64,000 nt of DNA, from positions 124,001 through 188,000 of the forward strand of contig JBDSXW010000005.1 in the NCBI GenBank assembly GCA_039925965.1. Direction: 5' to 3'. This document shows, in pieces, positions 60,164-64,000 of this stretch (positions within the stretch are counted from its first letter, which is position 1; every line of letters starts with the position of its first letter). The notes beneath the pieces are model-generated. The model did no database searches. It was not told where the DNA came from and saw only the letters and a list, made by a program, of their open reading frames with translations. Source of the DNA: JAZKFT01 sp039925965 (GTDB lineage Bacteria; Bacteroidota; Bacteroidia; Chitinophagales; Chitinophagaceae). A program made the translations under genes and the position numbers.

Positions 60164-62842
60164 ATGATTGACTCTAACCGTATTTGGAAATCTGTGGTAG
60201 TTGTGTCTTTATTTGCTGCTTCCGCCTGCAGACCCTCCCATATTTATAAAACTTCTGTGATTCAGGGAGACAGCTATCACAGTATTTACGACGATAAGAC
60301 CTTATCGATCGATAATTCTTCCATCCTGATGCCCTATAACCGTTTTATCGATCCGGTGGGAACGGTGATACGTTTCGGTGATCCGGGTCTGGAAAATCAC
60401 AGCCTGGACTGTGTATTATTACCGGGCAATAAAGTGCTGGCCGTGGAAGATCGGTATGGCCTGGCCTTAATAGATGTTCAAAATAATTTGCTCCTTTTTC
60501 ATCTTGATTATGAGGCTGCTTATAAGGGATTAATGAGTACCTATTCAGGTATAAAGGTGCTAGAAGATGGTGAGGCTGTTCACGTTTTATGGGGTGCATC
60601 AGATCCAGGTTCAAAAGCCTCTTACATTTTAGATGCTGTGTGGGATGGTAAAAAAGCAAGCATTAATAATTCATTTTCGCTTATTGGTATGGCACCATCG
60701 CCGATGGCTTTACCAAACGATATAGCGATCAATAAAGAAGCTGGTGAAAATTATTTGTATGTTGTATTAAATGGAAACAGTCAACTTACTAAAATCCGGA
60801 TGCATGATAAAAAAGTGATCTGGACAACTGCTACAGGAATGGCGCCATTTGGTATCGCCATCGCAGGATCGAATGCCTATGTAACTAATTGGGCAGGGCC
60901 CGTTCCCACTGATGCAGCGAAAGAAACAGCCGGTATTCCTTACGGGAAAGTGTACATCGATCCTGCAACAGGCGCTACATCTTCCGGCACTGTTAGCGTA
61001 ATCAACCTTGAAACAGGGAAGCCAGCAACTGAAATTGAAGTTGGTTTACATCCCAACGCAATACTTACAAGCAAAGATCAAAAGTTTGTATATGTGGCAA
61101 ACGGCAACAGCGATAATGTAGCTGTTATTAATACCGCAAATCATAAAGTTGTTGAAATGATCTCTGTAAGATTAATGGGAGAAAATAATTCTTTCACCGG
61201 AGACTCTCCCAACGCATTGGCTATAGATAATGATGGTAATACTTTGTATGTTTCAAACGGTATGGATAACGCAATTGCTGTTATTAAGCTGGGTGTGCAG
61301 GCTTCTTTGCAGGGTCAGGGTAAATCAATGGTGCAGGGGTTTATACCTACGGAAGCCTACCCGGCCGGCCTTGTATTAAATGACTCAAAATTGTATGTTG
61401 CCAATTTAGAGGGCGAAGGCGCAAGAGCACCCACGAAAGGAAACTTTAGTATTCACCAGCAGGAAGCAACCGTCTCTATTATTCCTCTGCCCGATCATAA
61501 AAACCTGCGCACGTATACAGCAAGAGTGGAAGCCGCAAATCTTATGTTCCGCACAAAGATAACGGCGTTGTTGCCACGCAAGGGAGTAGGGCCCTTGCCG
61601 GTACCCCAGCGAATCGGGGAGCCCTCCCTTTTTAAGCATGTTGTCTACATCATTAAGGAAAATAAAACATATGACCAGGTTTTGGGTGATATGAAAGAAG
61701 GTGACGGACTCGAATCTTTGTGCATCTATGGAAACCTGGTTACACCAAACCAACATAAATTGGTAAAAGAGTATTCCTTACTGGATAACTATTATGCCGC
61801 CGGAAAATCTTCTGCCGAGGGCCATTCCTGGACAGATGCCGCAATTGTTACGGACTATATTGAGAAGAATGTTCGTGCCTGGTTTCGCAGTTACCCGCAT
61901 GTGTTAGCAGATGCACTTGTGTATAATAAGCAGGGTTTTCTCTGGAACAATGCGTTGGATCATGGTAAAACGGTGCGGGTATATGGAGAGGCGTGTACGC
62001 CAATATTACCAGCTAATGCTACCTGGACAAATATCTATCGGTCATACACCGCTGGCAAGCCTGTAACGTTTGAAAACACGACCACCATATCAAGACTGCA
62101 ACCAATTTTATCAGCGACCTATCCTTGTTATGACGGGCAAAAATTAAATGACCAAATACGTGCAGATGCATTTATCAAAGAATTTAATGAGTACGAAAAA
62201 TTGCAGGGAGACCAGTTGCCTCAATTAATGATATTGGCGCTTCCTGCTGATCATTCGGCCGCCTTGAGGGGCGGATATCCAACACCGAGGGCGATGGTGG
62301 CAGATAATGATCTTGCGCTGGGAAGAATCATTGAAACATTAACGAAAAGCCGTTTTTGGGATTCAACCGTTGTGTTTGTTACAGAAGATGATTCACAAAC
62401 AGGGTGGGATCATGTCTCGGCGTACAGAACCACCGGCCTGGTTATCAGCCCTTATTCCCGGTTGCAAAAAACAGTACACACCAATTACAATCAAGTGTCG
62501 ATGGTTCGTACTATTGAACAGATATTGGGCATCCCGCCCATGAATATTATGGATGCAACCGCGGCTCCGATGTTTGATTGCTTCAATACCCTTTCTGACA
62601 AAACATCCTATGCTTCCCTCAAAAATAATATTCCCCTGAATGAGATGAATACAAATGCCACTTCATTAAATGGTAAGGCTAAAAAGTTCACGCTTTTATC
62701 GGCCTCCCCGGAGTTTGATCATGTTGATGGAGGAGATGATGACTTGCTGAATCGTATCCTCTGGTTTGCTTCAAAAGGCAATACGCCTTACCCACGAAAT
62801 ATGACGCTTCCTAAAAAAGAGCGGAAGGATGAGGACGACTAA
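60164..62842 (+). CDS. YncE-type propeller / alkaline-phosphatase-superfamily phosphoesterase fusion
   Basis: 892 residues. Lipoprotein signal (SVVVVSLFAASACRP). Residues about 60-430 form a YVTN/YncE-like beta-propeller: NYLYVVLNGNSQLTKIRM, KFVYVANGNSDNVAVINTANHKVV and NTLYVSNGMDNAIAVIKL. From about 490 a phosphoesterase domain of the PF04185 (acid phosphatase/phospholipase C) type begins: HVVYIIKENKTYDQVLGDM, then AAGKSSAEGHSWTDAAIVTDY, LMILALPADHSAA and FVTEDDSQTGWDHVSAYRTTGLVISPYS, which hold the predicted metal ligands. It may cleave phosphomono- or diesters outside the cytosol. The family is common in Bacteroidota but its substrates are poorly known. It ends the + strand glycan locus. 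Confidence 0.9.
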   Translation: MIDSNRIWKSVVVVSLFAASACRPSHIYKTSVIQGDSYHSIYDDKTLSIDNSSILMPYNRFIDPVGTVIRFGDPGLENHSLDCVLLPGNKVLAVEDRYGLALIDVQNNLLLFHLDYEAAYKGLMSTYSGIKVLEDGEAVHVLWGASDPGSKASYILDAVWDGKKASINNSFSLIGMAPSPMALPNDIAINKEAGENYLYVVLNGNSQLTKIRMHDKKVIWTTATGMAPFGIAIAGSNAYVTNWAGPVPTDAAKETAGIPYGKVYIDPATGATSSGTVSVINLETGKPATEIEVGLHPNAILTSKDQKFVYVANGNSDNVAVINTANHKVVEMISVRLMGENNSFTGDSPNALAIDNDGNTLYVSNGMDNAIAVIKLGVQASLQGQGKSMVQGFIPTEAYPAGLVLNDSKLYVANLEGEGARAPTKGNFSIHQQEATVSIIPLPDHKNLRTYTARVEAANLMFRTKITALLPRKGVGPLPVPQRIGEPSLFKHVVYIIKENKTYDQVLGDMKEGDGLESLCIYGNLVTPNQHKLVKEYSLLDNYYAAGKSSAEGHSWTDAAIVTDYIEKNVRAWFRSYPHVLADALVYNKQGFLWNNALDHGKTVRVYGEACTPILPANATWTNIYRSYTAGKPVTFENTTTISRLQPILSATYPCYDGQKLNDQIRADAFIKEFNEYEKLQGDQLPQLMILALPADHSAALRGGYPTPRAMVADNDLALGRIIETLTKSRFWDSTVVFVTEDDSQTGWDHVSAYRTTGLVISPYSRLQKTVHTNYNQVSMVRTIEQILGIPPMNIMDATAAPMFDCFNTLSDKTSYASLKNNIPLNEMNTNATSLNGKAKKFTLLSASPEFDHVDGGDDDLLNRILWFASKGNTPYPRNMTLPKKERKDEDD

Positions 62843-62974
62843 TAATGGAGGAACAATCGTTGCTTACCATGTTCGAACATATCTCAGCGATGCTGTAATT
62901 GTGAACTACTGCTTCCGTCTGCCCTGGTAGTGCAAAACTCAATGTAATCTGCAGCCCTTCATCCGCCGATGCTA

Positions 62975-64000
62975 CTACTCTGTCTTTAGGTAAATTTGAA
63001 ATTCCGTTCCTTTGTCTAGCTGGCTTTTCACCAATGTCTTTCCTCCAGCATTACTAACAATTTCTTTTACTAAATACAATCCTATGCCTGAACCTTCAAT
63101 GGCGTTTTCTAATCGGTAATACTTTGAAAATATTGCTTCCAATTTACTTTCGTCAATGCCTATTCCATTATCTTTTACTGATATGACTATAAAGTCACCT
63201 TTCTTGTAGGTAGTAACAACAATTTTAGGTTGTCGTTCTGCGGACTTAAATTTTATGGCATTGTTTATCAGGTTATAAACGATGGTTCTTAATTTTCGTC
63301 GGGAAAAGGTGATTTCAGAGATGTTAATATCACTTATAACTATTGCATTTGCAGCAATAATATTATCATTGAGTGTAAGCCGGACATCTTCTAATATATG
63401 TTCAAAATTTAGAAGTTCCTCCTGGGTTTTATATTTATGCTCCTCCTTTCTTACTTCAGTTAATTCTTTAATCAGCTTATGCATTTTCGTTAATGCACTG
63501 TCAACAATTTTTATAAGTGACTGGAATTCCTTTTCATCATTTGGGCTCACATTTTTAAATAACTCTATTGCCAATACTAAATTGGCAAGCGGATTTTTTA
63601 TGTCATGGGAAATAGTATCTAATAAAATTTCATGGTCGGCTACTAGTTTTTCTTGTTCTTTTAAGTCATTTATCCGCATGGTTATTTCAACAAAAGTCAT
63701 AATTACACCATCTATCTTGTTCTTTTTCATAACCACATAGGGTATGATATTCATTTGGTACCAACGCAAGTCAGTAGTTTGAATTTCCTTTTCAAGGATT
63801 TTTTTACTTTCAATAACCTGCTGGATATTATCTAATATAGATGGGAAACGGAAATTATCTTTTATATCAGCTATAGATTTGCCAATATCATTGGCAGACA
63901 GACTGAACTGTTTCATAGCAGGAGGTGTAAATTTCTGTAATTTCAATTCACCATCAACAAACAATTGTGGAATTATCGTGTTCCCAAAATAATTTTCCAA
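62975..64000 (-). CDS. PAS-containing sensor histidine kinase, C-terminal part
   Basis: The frame is open to the window edge (the last codon there is TTG, not a credible start), so the N-terminus is missing. A PAS domain (PQLFVDGELKLQKFTPPAMKQFSLSANDIGKSIADI), typical of the PAS found in CheB/CheR-fused kinases, is followed by a short coiled linker, the HisKA box LLDTISHDIKNPLANLVLAIELF with the phosphorylated His, an N box IVYNLINNAIKFKSA, G1 VKDNGIGIDESKLEAIFSKYYR and G2 GSGIGLYLVKEIV, ending YLKTE. No receiver domain follows. It may be the end of a large CheB-CheR-PAS kinase or a simpler kinase. Its signal and partner lie outside the window. Confidence 0.92.
   Translation of the reverse strand: MENYFGNTIIPQLFVDGELKLQKFTPPAMKQFSLSANDIGKSIADIKDNFRFPSILDNIQQVIESKKILEKEIQTTDLRWYQMNIIPYVVMKKNKIDGVIMTFVEITMRINDLKEQEKLVADHEILLDTISHDIKNPLANLVLAIELFKNVSPNDEKEFQSLIKIVDSALTKMHKLIKELTEVRKEEHKYKTQEELLNFEHILEDVRLTLNDNIIAANAIVISDINISEITFSRRKLRTIVYNLINNAIKFKSAERQPKIVVTTYKKGDFIVISVKDNGIGIDESKLEAIFSKYYRLENAIEGSGIGLYLVKEIVSNAGGKTLVKSQLDKGTEFQIYLKTE

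Noticed and set aside
1..64000. tRNA or rRNA genes
   Set aside because: No cloverleaf-like sequence or rRNA motif was recognised by eye in the intergenic regions; a dedicated covariance search was not possible.

Overview
The window comes from a Bacteroidota genome, most likely the Chitinophagaceae. The evidence is a SusC/SusD pair, two C-terminal type IX secretion (T9SS) sorting domains, many periplasmic glycoside hydrolases (GH92, GH31, GH2, GH97, GH3, a GH144-type protein), a truncated sensor of the hybrid two-component (HTCS) type, and weak Shine-Dalgarno sequences. The family-level placement is an inference from gene content; no rRNA or tRNA gene was seen.

Layout. (1) 1-2.9 kb, + strand: the end of a GHL10-type glycosidase and a complete GH92 alpha-mannosidase. 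(2) 3.1-5.4 kb: a disrupted AAA/DUF4143 ATPase gene with four 32-33 bp-spaced direct repeats upstream, a broken second copy of the 3' end of the nearby DUF5009 gene, and a PIN-domain toxin-antitoxin pair. (3) 5.4-15 kb, - strand: an apparent operon of AGE-type sugar epimerase, FAD-dependent oxidoreductase, SusC, SusD and a DUF5009 membrane acyltransferase-like protein, divergent from a ROK regulator at 15.2-16.4 kb. (4) 16.4-21.7 kb: a bidirectional terminator, a T9SS cargo protein with a perfect inverted repeat against its start codon, an FGE-type lipoprotein and a GH144-type protein. (5) 21.75-23.3 kb: an intact IS1380-family insertion sequence. (6) 23.9-25 kb: a small lipoprotein and a decayed HPF/RaiA ribosome hibernation factor.

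(7) 25-41.1 kb, all - strand: a dense central-carbon island (HAD protein, ackA, universal stress protein, unknown 144-aa protein, xfp, CDF transporter, class I aldolase, tkt, a 62-aa protein, gnd, zwf, pgl, rpiB, pgm). Together these form a nearly self-contained oxidative pentose phosphate plus phosphoketolase route: glucose-6-P is oxidised to ribulose-5-P, pentose phosphates are interconverted, and phosphoketolase yields acetyl-P, from which acetate kinase makes ATP. A ribulose-phosphate epimerase, transaldolase and phosphotransacetylase are not seen here. The universal stress protein and the HPF remnant suggest a link to starvation or low oxygen.

(8) 41.1-62.8 kb, + strand: a glycan side-chain locus: GH31 alpha-xylosidase with PA14, a GH51-like enzyme, GH2, GH97, GH2, a beta-propeller protein, a frameshifted GH3 and a YncE/phosphoesterase fusion. 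The enzyme set fits trimming of xyloglucan-type oligosaccharides, but the locus has no intact SusC/D or endo-glucanase, and its candidate sensor is truncated after 266 residues; several remnants suggest deletion of its front part. (9) 63-64 kb: the C-terminal part of a PAS histidine kinase running off the window.

Two genes (ATPase, GH3) are each broken by a single-base frameshift in or next to a homopolymer, so sequencing error must be excluded before calling them pseudogenes.
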